Shown piece after piece: positions 13,023-24,396 of a stretch of DNA of 64,000 nucleotides. Source of the DNA: Argentina anserina (taxonomy: Eukaryota > Streptophyta > Magnoliopsida > Rosales > Rosaceae); contig NC_065873.1 of assembly GCF_933775445.1 (NCBI RefSeq), positions 12,338,001-12,402,000 of the forward strand, in the 5' to 3' direction. Below the pieces are notes generated by a model that was not told the origin of the DNA, made no database searches, and saw only the letters and a list, made by a program, of their open reading frames with translations. Position 1 is the first letter of the stretch. Each line of letters begins with the position of its first letter. A program made the position numbers and the translations under genes.

Positions 13023-13590
13023 TAGGGATGACAATATTACCCATCGGATAAGGTATTCACGGGTATTCGACCCTAATAAGGCTGTGTAATAGGTAAAAAC
13101 AGGGAACCAGTATGGGGATCCCCTATATTCGAAATATGGAATCGGATAACGGGCGGGGATGATATTTTGATCCGCAACCCCATCCATATCTAATAAGAAT
13201 AAAATATATATTATATATGTTTCAATATTATTTAATTAATTAATATTTATGTAAATAAAAACTTTTTTATAGTTATTATTATTTTTTGAATTAGATTTGT
13301 ATTGGTTTAAATTGGATTAATGTAAAAAAAAACTAATTTCATCATGATATTAGTTTTTATTTTAGATTTTTACGTTTTTCTATATTTCATATGAATTTTT
13401 ATATAATATAACAAAATATCATTAACGGGTATTGGGGTCGGGTATGAGAAACAGATTCCGAGCGGGTATGTGGACGGAGAATACCAATTACTTTCTAACG
13501 GGAATTAGGACAGGTATGAGAACGTAATTGAAATTTGGTATGGATATGATATTTTGATCCCAGATCCTACCCTGCTCATTGTTATCTCTA
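13023..13590. mobile_element. Non-autonomous TIR element (TAGGGATGACAAT type)
   Basis: Begins TAGGGATGACAAT and ends ATTGTTATCTCTA, imperfect inverted termini of a common plant repeat type. Inside are GGGTAT-rich segments and two copies of GATATTTTGATCC (about 13162 and 13547) around an AT-rich core. There is no coding capacity and no clear target duplication, so its class is uncertain. It ends about 90 bp before the OHP2 TATA-like box. Confidence 0.55.
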
Positions 13591-13681
13591 ATCTTGCACG
13601 CTACTCGCTCGCTTGAAAAGGCGCCAAACCTGAAGCTATAGCCATGCAAGTGACTTGTTAGCCAGCAACAACAACGACGAC

Positions 13682-13688
13682 TATATAT
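13682..13688 (+). promoter_or_regulatory. Likely TATA box of OHP2
   Basis: TATATAT lies 174 bp upstream of the OHP2 start codon, followed by a CT-rich leader. A 5' UTR of about 145 nt would follow. Confidence 0.4.
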
Positions 13689-13861
13689 CCTCTTTTTCTT
13701 CAAGAAACTTGGCCACACCTTATCCACAAAAAACCATCCAACGCTTCCAACATCATCATCATCATCTTCTTCTTCTTCTCTTTGATGATAGACAACAAAC
13801 CCACATCACAACACAACCCAATATTCTCCAGCTCGGTTTAAACCAAACCCAACAAACAAAA

Positions 13862-15327
13862 ATGTCAGTGGCATCTTCCTTCCCCTGCATCAAACTCTCA
13901 ACCTGCTCATCCTCATCTTCCTCTTCATATTCTTCCTCCTCTTCCTCCTCCTCCTCTACCAACTCTTCTCTTGTGTTCTCTTCCTCCACCAAGCCCTGTT
14001 ATTATGTAAAGACCGCCACCATCATCAGGAGCTCCCAAACTGAAGGCCCTATAAGAAGACCTGCTGCTCCTTCAGTTAGGGAGCCCTCTCCGCCTACTCT
14101 CAAGCCCCCAACACCTCCCTCTAAGTCCCCTTCCCCGCCGCAACAGCAGCAGCCCCAGCCGGCGGCTCCGGTTGCCGGGCTGACGATGGTGGAGGACAAG
14201 AATGTGGTGACTCTTGAGTTCCAGAGGCAGAAGGCTAAGGAGATTCAGGACTACTTTAAGCAGAAGAAGCTTGAGGCTGCGAGTCAGGGTCCCTTCTTTG
14301 GCTGGGTTGGCAAGAATGAGATTAGCAATGGAAGGTAAATATCTGTGATTTTGGAACTATGGTTTATCTGGTTTGTTATGATTTGTGCACATTAATTAGG
14401 CTATTGAAGTTAAATTTAGAGTTGTGAGAAATTGGCATAGCTAAACCCTGTAACTTCAGAGGGCCAAGGCATTACGGATGCATATGGTGATGACTGATGA
14501 CTCATTGGTCTAGCAACCTAAGAGTGATTCCAAGCAAACTTGTGAAACTAGAAACATATTGTTCAATCCAGGGTACTGAATCATAATTGTAGGAGCTAGA
14601 ATGGGTTCCCATTTTGGATTGAATCCCTTGGTTTAGGAAATGGAGAGCTTTGATAGTTTTTCTTTTGCTTCAGTGTATTGATGGTTTTACGAACTTGGTT
14701 TTTGATAAATCGTACCACTAAAATTATACAGGTGATGTAGTGAAATAAATACCAAATGCATTCTAGAATTGAATGAATTGAAACAAGTAATTTGTAAATA
14801 CAATTATCAGAACTCGAGGCATTTGTAGATACGTACTTGAGAGTAATCTGCTTCCAAAAGGAAGGGAAACGATATCGAATTGTAGGTCTCTTTTTGGCTC
14901 TAAATGTGTTGGCATCTCTTCCTGATCTATTAGCAGTGTCGCTTATTAGTGCAGTACCTGCTCAAAACTTCCAAGGTTTTTCCCATGAACTCTCTAATTG
15001 TTAGTGACTTGTTCGAAACCCCTATGTACTTATAAGTCAATTTGCCTCGTTCGGACTCAATTTTCCTTAGTATATGGATTACTTTTTACTATTTGTTTTG
15101 TCAACTGTTTTGAATAAAAACTCAAGTTATGTAGTCTGTACTTGTCTGACATAATTTTGTTTCTTGAACTGGTTTGTTGTTTTTTTCGTGGATTTGGGTT
15201 TTGACTTTACAGATGGGCAATGTTTGGTTTTGCTGTTGGAATGCTAACGGAATATGCGACTGGCTCAGATTTTGTTGATCAAGTAAAGATCCTTCTCTCC
15301 AATTTTGGGATCGTAGATCTGGAATGA
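13862..15327 (+). CDS. OHP2: Light-harvesting-like one-helix protein 2, chloroplast
   Basis: Two exons, 13862-14334 and 15213-15327, with a GT-AG intron splitting an Arg codon; 195 residues. Residues about 1-55 form a Ser-rich chloroplast transit peptide with a long poly-Ser run encoded by TCN codons. A Pro/Gln-rich linker follows, then VTLEFQRQKAKEIQDYFKQ. The single LHC-type helix spans the intron: NEISNGRWAMFGFAVGML carries the Glu, Asn and Arg used for chlorophyll binding. The C-terminus is VKILLSNFGIVDLE. OHP2 works with OHP1 and HCF244 in delivering pigment during photosystem II reaction-centre assembly in thylakoids (family knowledge). The upstream in-frame open stretch from 13655 is 5' UTR; the MSVAS start matches OHP2. 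Confidence 0.95.
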
Positions 15328-16134
15328 TGCACAGATGCACTGGCTTGATGTTAAGAGCCATCAATACTTTCATGTTGCTGGAGCTGCTGTAGATGTGTTG
15401 GTGTTTCACTTGCAACTTTGTTGAGTAATTTCTTTTAAATTCCATTTCTGATAAATACATAAATATCATAAGCTGTATTTCCACTATATTGTTTACATAA
15501 TTTCAAGTATAGAAAAAGTTCCTTGGCGGTCTTTGATAACATTTCGGTTTTGTTTTGTTCTTTTAGCTAAAGAGAGGAAAACATATGGGAAGAAAGAGGG
15601 AGATGAAATAGATGGAGTGGAATTAGACTAAACGAGATTAAACTCAAAGCAGTTCTAAATCGATGCTAGTTTCTGTTCTGTGAGTTATCAGATAGTATCC
15701 ATATCTCCTTCACTTGTATCATCTCCCTTCCAAAGTTCCAATGTTACTATTCTTTTTCCCTCCCAATCTCAAAACTGTGCTAATTTAACAAACCAGCTAG
15801 TTTGTGAGTACCTATTGGTAAGAAAATGTCTTCTGTTGTGGAAGTTAGAATGTGAATCGAAGATACGAACACAGACGCGCTCAGTTACACCCATCAAGTT
15901 TAGTGAACAAAAATTCATAGTGATCACTATCATCACCAACTCACCATCAACCGTTCTGCTCCTAGTAGTAGGTATTCTAGCACTAGTTCTGTTGTCCATC
16001 AATAACGGATTCGCCACTGTAACTCAACCAATACAGCATTCCATTGTGAGCAAAACTATTGTTGTGATTGACTTCATATGATTCAAACTTTGATGGAGAT
16101 GAGACAATTGACAGTCTCAGGAGAGAAACGTATA
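15328..16134. other. OHP2 3' UTR and intergenic sequence
   Basis: Likely 3' UTR to about 15.5 kb, then sequence with a 133-codon plus-strand frame (15680-16081) that shows no domain and no codon pattern to support a gene. Confidence 0.45.
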
Positions 16135-16200
16135 TATAGCAAGGAAGTCGGCCACAAATTTTCAGCCATTACTGCAGATCAATAATGTTGGTGCTCGTCA

Positions 16201-16386
16201 ATGTTGATGATGGCCATCTCCACCATGGCTAGCCAAACAAGCTGCAGTAAAGATCAGGCAGACGTAGAAGCAAGAATCGTTATTAGGATATCTAGCAGCA
16301 AACTCAAGAGATCCAGGTTCCTCAGATCTTATTGGTACAAAAGAATAAGGGATGTTGAAGTTCTTGTGCTCCCTAGCATTTTCTGA
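16201..16386 (+). CDS. Possible small peptide gene, unknown
   Basis: A 61-codon frame starting MLMMAISTMASQ, with two further in-frame Met within nine residues. Its second half is basic (SSSKLKRSRFLRSYWYKRI). A TATA-like TATATATAG sits about 70 bp upstream at 16131-16139, at a plausible distance for a short leader. I recognise no family. It could equally be a chance frame. Confidence 0.2.
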   Translation: MLMMAISTMASQTSCSKDQADVEARIVIRISSSKLKRSRFLRSYWYKRIRDVEVLVLPSIF

Positions 16387-16797
16387 TTTCTGTTTACGTG
16401 TACATGCGTTGTTATACACAAGATATCAAGGCCAGGAGATGTCCAATAGTGGCGAGAACTTGAAGCTGTTTCTCAAAAGTTCAGGATTCATAATTCCAAC
16501 ATAAAATCACAAATACAAAGCATTTCATGGGAGCTCAATACCGCTCAGAAATCAAGCTTGATCCTAGAAAGCATTGGAAAAGCAAGAAATTGTGACCAAG
16601 TTATTGAATCAGTGATTCGCCAATAAAGGGGAACTGTTCTCTCCCTCCTGCAAGTAAAGAATTGGAAATTGACATTTTAAAGAACTTGGAATGGAAAAGG
16701 AGTATCAATGGAACAAGTTAGGAACTTGGCCAACCATGGGCCATAGCCTATTAAACTGACAATTAAGAAGAAACTTGAAGGATATACATTACATAAT

Positions 16798-17335
16798 CGA
16801 TATTGCAACACCTATTTTAAATATCGGATATATCGGCCGATACATAGATGATATATCAATGATATTTAGAAAATGATACGATATCGCCTATATCGGTTGA
16901 ATATATTAGTCAACGGTCAAATATCGGTCAAACTCTGATTTTTTTCTTTCATTTTTTAATATTTATTTCCTCTCTTTTTAAAAAAATTGTATTTTTTTTT
17001 TCATTTTTCATATATATTTCTAATTTTTATATCTTTTGTATATATATTTTAAATATATATAATGAAATTCGAGCCTAAACAATCATTCTTAAACACTTAT
17101 TTTTATTATTAGGTGCTGTTTGTGTACTTTAATTGTAAAAAAATAAGTATTTATTTCTTTACTTTACTTAATACCGTTTGTTTAGTTTATTTAGTACATT
17201 TTGAAATATAATTTTATAAATTTTATTGAAAATAAATAAATTCGATAAAACCGATGCATATCGATATATCTCCGATATATCGTTTTACCTCTTAACCGAT
17301 ACGATACCGATAAGCGATATTTAGACAATTGATTG
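16798..17335. mobile_element. CGATATATC-repeat MITE-like element, copy B
   Basis: Same layout as the copy at 5600-6160. The left array has CGGATATATCGG and GATACGATATCG; the core contains AGTTTATTTAGTACATTT; the right array has CGATATATCTCCGATATATCG and ends CGATATTTAGAC, the inverse of the left end of copy A. Non-coding. Confidence 0.6.
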
Positions 17336-17547
17336 CAACTATGTTCAGGTTAGAGTTTGCTTGTCGGACTCTAAACATAGAGTTCTAGCATTTTTGTAAA
17401 GGACTAAAGGTGTTCTAGAGCGTCACATAAAAGATGCATATTCCATATGTCAGAGCCTACACTTGCTTCTGCAATTCAAAGAATCTAACAGAATTCTAAT
17501 AGAAATGAGCATTCAGCAGACTGATCAGCAAATCATTCCTTAAACAT

Positions 17548-17793
17548 CTACTTCCAGAATGCATACACAAGAGTGACCAGAAACAGCATGCAAACGACAC
17601 GCATTCCTTTTTGCAAATATGACATCCTTGCCTCGAGTCTCTCGACCCTAGCCTCCACTCGAGTCATCCGCTCTTCCAAATTAGCAAGTCTCGCTGCCCA
17701 CCTTATCCCTGTAACATCTATGCCATCCTGGGTACTTTGTATATAATTTTCGCCCTGTAGCGAATCATCTTCCCACGCTTGATACCGACACAT
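17548..17793 (-). CDS. Small coiled-coil protein with C-terminal membrane anchor
   Basis: An 81-residue protein. After an acidic start (MCRYQAWEDDSLQ) comes GIDVTGIRWAARLANLEE, then heptads rich in Glu, Arg and Leu (residues about 38-62: LEERMTRVEARVERLEARM) typical of a coiled coil. It ends in a hydrophobic helix, MRVVCMLFLVTLVYAFWK, with only one charged residue after it. This fits a tail-anchored protein, probably inserted post-translationally; the membrane is unknown. An acceptor TTATTGCAG just before 17814 places the ATG 22 nt into its exon, so a 5' UTR intron is likely. I cannot name the family. The coding call rests on the coherent coil-plus-anchor design and splice signal. Confidence 0.55.
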   Translation of the reverse strand: MCRYQAWEDDSLQGENYIQSTQDGIDVTGIRWAARLANLEERMTRVEARVERLEARMSYLQKGMRVVCMLFLVTLVYAFWK

Positions 17794-17814
17794 GTTACCA
17801 GAAAAAGAAAACCC

Positions 17815-19262
17815 TGCAATAACTGTCCAAATTAAAAGAAAGGTTGCAAAAGAACATACTGTAATTCTGTATAGCTAGTCAATCTTCACGAGTAGATGAT
17901 CAAGATAGTGATTCTAGTTAGATTTTGACAAAAAAAAAAACAGAAAAAGAGAAAATTCAGCTAGATGAGGATTTTTAACTTGTCTTGCTGATATTTAGAT
18001 GGTCAGGGATGTAATCAATCTGATAGCTGTTGAGTAGTTTGCTGGCTTGATGCAGGGTAGACAAACAGCATGTGAGGATATGATTATGGTGGGTTGGGCA
18101 AACTTAATAGAAGACAGCAGAAAGGTTTCAGAAGAAAGAGTGTTTTTAGCTGTAGACGGGAAAAATAGAAAGAGGGAGGTTAGATAAGAAAACTCAGGCA
18201 CCTAGCTTTGTAATGAAAAAGAGGTTTATTTCACTCCAACCTGATTTGCGAAAACGTAGACATATTTTTTATGCTCCCTCTCCCAAAACTATAATCCCAA
18301 CACTTAAATAGACTGAAAGCCATTGCAGTCACCATAAAACTTAAATAGACTCTCAAAAGCAGTAGATTCATAAATGCCCTCACAAAACAGATAAAGGACT
18401 CTTGCAAGAAACTAAAACTACAACAGAAACTTTACTGTGGGGCAAAAAAAGCTGGGCTTAGTCCTAGGCTTCCAATAAGGATATTTCTTGTCTAACCAAC
18501 GTGTGGATGCTGCATTATGGCTTCTTATCAATATACTCTTGTAAATTCATTATATCAGATTGTCAGCCAGGGATTAAGTATCCTATAGCTGTTGTGAAAT
18601 TTACAAGTCAGATAAATATGGCTTCAGAATTTTCACCAGTATAATTTTCAGTAAAATCCAGACATTATAATTTTATCAGGGCATGAAGTTCCCCTGATCA
18701 ATTACAGACACGATCAAGAAATTTCGCATCCGTCTTGCGGTTTATAAATTATTTAAGCTCTAAAAAGCACAACAGTCTAGAGTTTCATTTAAGATGAGCT
18801 AAGCTGCAACAAGTAAAAATAGCTGGAACCCAGATTTCATAACGGTTGAGCTATGCAGGGTCCGAAAATTCATATGAATATGAATGCAGTGCCTATAACC
18901 CAGTACAAGTTCAACATGTATCGTTCGATAACATCATGTATCTCCGTCAAATTTACACTAGTATTACCTCAAATTGCCTAAAGGAGGGGGCATATGCAAC
19001 AGGCAATCCAATTCAGTTTTCAGTTTCTGGGTTCTGTTAGATATTCGCATATGCCATTCAACCCTATTTGTGGAACAAAAGTAAAGACCAGTGAACTGAA
19101 ACATACCTTTAAAGAGAGCCAACAAGAGGTAGAAGGGGTTCTTGCGAGAGATGAAACCCAGTGTCGCCAGGGGCTTCTGCGAATCAGGGATTCAGGATCC
19201 AATATACCTTTTGGAAGAGAGCCTCGAACAAATTAGCCTCGTGTCACCCACATCTTATCAGA
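17815..19262 (-). other. Probable 5' UTR exon and intron of the coiled-coil gene
   Basis: On the minus strand a donor (TTTAAAG|GTATGTTTC) ends a possible exon at about 19109, upstream of the acceptor near 17814. The upstream segment to about 19260 has an open frame (GFISRKNPFYLLLALFK) that would join in frame to the coiled-coil frame, but it has no ATG and an in-frame stop just upstream, so it is treated as 5' UTR. The 1.3 kb between holds no other supported gene. Confidence 0.35.
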
Positions 19263-20037
19263 CCTTGATACCCTGTGAAGATAATTATTATTTTTTGTTT
19301 AATTGAGGTCTGGCTAAATAATCAGGGAGGAGGGTGTTTTCACAGTGATTTTGGCTAATAAAGCTTCTTTTTTTCTTTTCTGTACGTTACGTTAGGTGAT
19401 CGAAGAGAAATGAAACGAGACTATATACTCATTGAATGATTATGGGGCTTTTAATACTAATATTAATGTATCTGGGAGATTATTTAGGTTATTAGAATAT
19501 TATCTAAATTAATAACATATTGACTTTGGCACCGGAGGGTCTTTTGCAGTACATCTCTTGCCAAAAGTCGATTGTCTAATTCAGGGAGACTATGTCATTA
19601 GATCATATGGTATTGGTCATAATTTATGTGTTTTGATATATTATATATAACACCCGCACCTAATTTTATGTACCTCATACTAAAATTAATAATTCTAATA
19701 CAGACGCATGATGATCAAAACATATAGACAACTAAGAATATATTTTGTAGTTGTATTCTGTGCAATCATGCATACAAACATTTCTCAAAGATCTCTAAAT
19801 AACATCCTAACATAACTGAAGGCTGTTGTAAATCCGGAACACACTCAAGTCAAGGCACTACGAGAAATACATAAACGCTAAAAACTTATCAATTAAAATA
19901 AGTCCATGTAAATCTAAATACAATGCACTCTCTTTGTTTGATGTAATGGCACGAAAAAACGACAAGAATATATTGTCAAGAAACATTTCTCGACTAGAGA
20001 GTAGCCAAGAAACAATCGTCGCCGGTCACGCGCCAGC
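19263..20037. other. Intergenic region between divergent genes
   Basis: AT-rich sequence between the minus-strand coiled-coil gene and the plus-strand kinase gene. It probably holds both promoters. Nothing else is recognised. Confidence 0.4.
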
Positions 20038-20043
20038 CACGTG
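20038..20043. promoter_or_regulatory. G-box CACGTG upstream of the kinase gene
   Basis: A palindromic CACGTG lies 240 bp before the kinase start codon in a GC-richer stretch. It is a known plant bZIP/bHLH site; its use here is inferred. Confidence 0.35.
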
Positions 20044-20277
20044 CTCCCACTCGTCCAAAGTCCAAAGAGACAGAGAGCGCGAGAAAGCCAATGAGAAGAG
20101 AAAAGGACCCTCTCCACTCCAGTGTCTCATCCTCCAAACCCAGCCGGCCATGGACGGCCCAATATCCCTTACTTATTCCCCCTCTTTTCCTCCTCCCTCT
20201 GCCTCTGCCTCGCTCTCTTCTCCATTATGCTTCGCCACCTTTCTCGCTCTTCCTCCTCTTCTAAACCCAAACCCAGA

Positions 20278-23200
20278 ATGGGCTGCGTGCAAGCCAAGCC
20301 CGACACGAACGGCGCCGGCTCTGCCAGGCCGGTGGGGCTCGAGAGGCTCAAGATGGATAATGGGTATGAACCCCAGAGAAGACCCGACAATGGGAGCGGT
20401 GGAGAGGAGTCGGATTCTTTGAATGGGAGTGAGGTGGCGGAGAGGGATAGCGGGCGTGCTAGTGCTAGTGGTGGTCGTAGGATTTCGGGTGATGAGGACG
20501 AGTTGGTGGATGGCTGGCCCAAGTGGCTGACTGATAATATTTCCAAAGACGTTTTGAAGGGCTTGGTTCCCAAGAGTGCTGACTCTTATGATAAGCTCGA
20601 CAAGGTTAGTTTGCTTCTTTTTTTTTTTGAAACGATTCAATTTCTGAATTTTTTGATACAATTAAGTGTTTAGGATTTGTGTTGTGATTAACTTGTTATA
20701 GCTACTGTTATGTTTGAGTGTCTTTTTTATGGAATCACGAGCTCAGTGCGCTGAATTAGTGGTAACAGCTGTGCGGCTCAGATGATCAAAGATATGACTT
20801 TGTCAAATTGCGGATATCTTTGATACTCCTGTGTATTGATGAGTCCATTCATCAAAGTTTTGTTGCCATAGGTATGCTCTACATTTAGACCAAAGAATGG
20901 AGGGATATGGCTCACATATCTGTTCCTGTTAAATTTTAGAGGAGGAGCCACTAGCTTTCTCCGTTGTTGCATTGTGTGTAGTGAGGAAGTGGATGCTCAA
21001 ATTTGGAGCTTCAAAACTGAGAACATGGAGGTTTTAGGTGACCAATTTTGCAATATGAGTTTCTCTATGTATTTGCTTGCTAGGTCCGCAACTCATTAAC
21101 AATTTTAGGTATAGAAACCGGATTTTGCTGCTTATCGTACTAAACTATGAACCAAGTATAGGTGTTTTGGTCTGAATTATCATTATTTATGTAAGGAGAC
21201 TTGCAGCATTTGATTTAATTTTATTAATTTTTTGGTATTGTAGGTGGGTGAAGGAACCTACAGCAATGTTTACAAGGCTCGAGACAGGGACACTGGTAAA
21301 ATTGTTGCCCTGAAAAAGGTCCGCTTTGATACATCAGAACCTGAGAGTGTTAAGTTTATGGCACGAGAGATTATGCTATTACGGAAATTGGACCATCCCA
21401 ATGTACTTAAGCTTGAAGGATTGGCCACTTCAAGAATGCAATATAGCATTTATCTTGTCTTTGATTTCATGCACTCAGATCTGGCAAAAGTTATTTCCAA
21501 GGCTGATGGGCTTACTGAACCACAGGTTTTAGTTTATTTCAATCTTTGTGGCTTTTGAATTTGGATACTTGATTCATTTGTACGCTCTCAATTTCATATC
21601 TAAAATTCATGATACAGGTCAAGTGCTATATGCATCAACTGCTTTCAGGTCTGCAGCACTGCCATGATCGTGGTATTCTGCATCGAGACATTAAAGGATC
21701 AAACTTATTGATAGATAAAAATGGAGTTCTAAAAATTGGTGATTTTGGGCTCGCCAATTATTATGCTCCAAAGCCTAAGCATCCTCTCACCAACCGAGTT
21801 GTAACACTTTGGTACAGAGCTCCCGAGCTACTTTTAGGTGCTACAGATTATGGAGTTGGAATTGATCTTTGGAGTGCTGGATGTGTCTTTGCTGAAATGT
21901 TTACAGGGAGGCCACTTATGCCTGGAAGAACAGAAGTAAGTCAATGTGCAAGTTGTGTTGTATGGATTAAGATATATAGGTTGCAGGGACTGTTTGAGAT
22001 TGAATTTCTCGTAGTAATAGTTTTATTTTCATTCAGGTTGAGCAACTTCATAGGATTTTCAAGCTGTGTGGCACACCATCTGAGGAATACTGGAAAAAAC
22101 TGAAGCTTTCTACAACATTTCGACCTCCGCGTTCATACAAACCCAGTCTTCAAGAAGCTTTTAAGGATTTACCTTCATCTGCCCTGGGTTTGTTGGGCAC
22201 TCTTCTTGCATTAGATCCTGCCTATCGAGGCAGCGCAGGTCTAGGTCTTAAAAATGAAGTAAGTAGAAATTAAAAAGATCCCAAATGATGTTTATATTCC
22301 ACCTCTATCTTCTGCATTTTTATGCCCTTTTTTGATTAACACCAATGTTTTTGCATGTTCTGTTGTGTTCTTGAGTCTGAAATCATAATTAATATACTTA
22401 TTGATAAAGACCATTTCTGCCCCACTCAAAATTACAATTTTTAACTCTGATGCATGTTTCTCCTATGTTTCTTTTTCATCTTTGTTACAAATATTTTATA
22501 ATTTCTCCAAGTATTTTTCGGCTTTCTAGCATGTTTGAGAAGTTACAGACACAATAAAGGTCAGCTGCTATTTTCAGCATTGCAAGTTCGGTATAACTCA
22601 TGCGGAAATTATTAGAAAATTTCCTCTGTATCTTTTATATTCATCTACATAATCAACAGAAAATTTCTCTCTGTATTTTTTTTTCTGAAAAACTAAATTT
22701 TTAGAAAATCATCTCTCTAAAGTCAGCTTTCCCATGTCTTCCACTTTATTTTATTTTTGTTTCTTGATTTTTATTTTTAGGTTTTAATACAAAGTGACTA
22801 TTTTTTTCCATTTATCCTTAAACGCTAGGAAATGTGGGATATTAATTAGTTGCCTAGAAGCTGTGATAATCTTGGTCTTGCTAGCTCACTCTAAGCAACA
22901 TCAACCCGTCTTCTTACTCTCACCATCTTAAATGCTTTCAATTTCTTCTACTATGATCTGCGTGCGGTGCTTAAGGCTCAGTGTTTTTATTTTCTAATCT
23001 TGGTTTGGTCATATTCAGTACTGTATACCTAATTTATTGGCCTGAATGCCAAAATTGGTGAACTATACTTTTTGTTAGTGTCATACTGTCATATTTGCAT
23101 TTCAAGTGTGCATGTGTTTTTTTTTCCCTCTGAAAATAATACTAAAAGTTATGCTCTCCTTGCAGTTCTTTTCTACAAGCCCCTTGGCATGTGACCTTTC

Positions 23201-23488
23201 TGGTCTACCTGTAGTCTATAATGAGGAAGAAGAATTAAAACTAGCTAATGAGCAGAGAAAGTAAGTTATTACTTACCTCTTCTTAATGAATGTGTAAGAG
23301 TATGCATTTATCCTCTTAATTGCTTTATTTGCACTTTTACGCTGCAATATCAACTGGAACTTTCTTTTCAATTTTACATATATGGTTACCAACTTACTGT
23401 AGACGTTAAGGCATCCAACGAAAACCAATAGGCTACAAAGTCCATGATGTGGGATATTATTAACAATAATGAATGATCGAACTATTTG

Positions 23489-23532
<44 letters not shown>

Positions 23533-24396
23533 TACCATATGCAACTATACATTCCTTATGGAATGGTTTGGTTTCTAATTTAATACTTGTGCTATCTGGT
23601 TATTTATCTTATATCAACAGGTTCAGGAATTCTAAAGTAAAACAACGGTCTAGAAAACAACGTGAGCACCGCAGACAAGATGTTGCATCTTTCACACAGG
23701 TAATTTTCAAGTCTTTTGTTTAAGCCATTAAAGCCTTCCCTCACTCCTTTTATCCCTCATGTAATTTCTACTGTTAACTGATCATAGTCGAAATGTAAGA
23801 TGAGGGAAGGAGAATAGACAGTGATGCATTATGCATTGGGAGTGGGGAGGGTTCTGTAGCACTCTCTCCACCTTATCATATATTGGAAGGGAACATGGAG
23901 AATGTTTTTTATACCACTGGAGAAGCAAAACCGTCTATTTGACTTGGTTCTGCAATATCTGTTGGGTTTGAATCTATCAAATGATACACATTCAATAACT
24001 TTTGGCTAATGACTTTTTTTGTTACAATATTTTGGAGTGATGAATATAATGTTATATGCCCTTGTGGTCCAGGAAGAGGAGAAAACTGCCGAGCCAAATG
24101 TTGAAAATGAGGAGCCTGGCAGTGCAACTAGTAGTACGTCCTCTGGTGTAAATCAGACTAGCCGGAAAGAAAGCCCGATCTTCTCTCTTTCCCCAGTTAA
24201 ATCTGCTGACCGGAAATTGTCCCCTAAGAATGGCAAGATCCTACCTCCTATACCTAAGTCAAAAGCACGCATAGCCAATTATAATGACGACAGTGACTTG
24301 TACAGGTCGAATTTGATTAACAGGTCTCTATCGACCAGAGAATTTAGAAAATCAACTCAAAGGGAGAAATTAGAACTATATGCCATTGATGATTGA
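20278..24396 (+). CDS. CDK-like (cdc2-related) Ser/Thr kinase, myristoylated N-terminus
   Basis: Seven exons: 20278-20604, 21244-21525, 21618-21935, 22037-22258, 23166-23260, 23621-23699, 24073-24396; all GT-AG, giving 548 residues. The start MGCVQAKP is a myristoylation site with Cys3 for palmitoylation, so the earlier in-frame ATGs (20122, 20227) were not used. An acidic Ser/Gly-rich region precedes the kinase domain. Seen in order: VGEGTYSNVYKARD (Gly loop), IVALKKVRF (Lys), ESVKFMAREIMLLRKLDHPN (PSTAIRE-like helix), LHRDIKGSNLLID, KIGDFGLAN, VVTLWYRAPELLLGATDYG, GIDLWSAGCVFAEM and a CMGC insert (VEQLHRIFKLCGTPSEEYW). The tail is basic then Ser-rich. It belongs to the plant group that includes Arabidopsis IBS1 and At1g54610-like kinases; cyclin dependence is unproven. 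All catalytic residues are intact. Confidence 0.9.
23490..23529. repeat. (TC)n microsatellite in a kinase intron
   Basis: About 20 uninterrupted TC units in the intron before coding exon 6; likely length-polymorphic. Confidence 0.95.

Noticed and set aside
15680..16081. 133-codon plus-strand open frame
   Set aside because: No recognisable domain and Ser/Thr/Ile/Val-rich composition typical of translated AT-rich sequence.
20122..20277. Longer kinase N-terminus from ATG 20122 or 20227
   Set aside because: The family starts MGCV for myristoylation; the upstream translation is Ser/Pro-rich leader-like sequence. Kept only as a finding about start choice.
20169..20661. Minus-strand frames of 134 and 162 codons opposite the kinase first exon
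   Set aside because: Shadows of the kinase exon and its leader, with no independent support.
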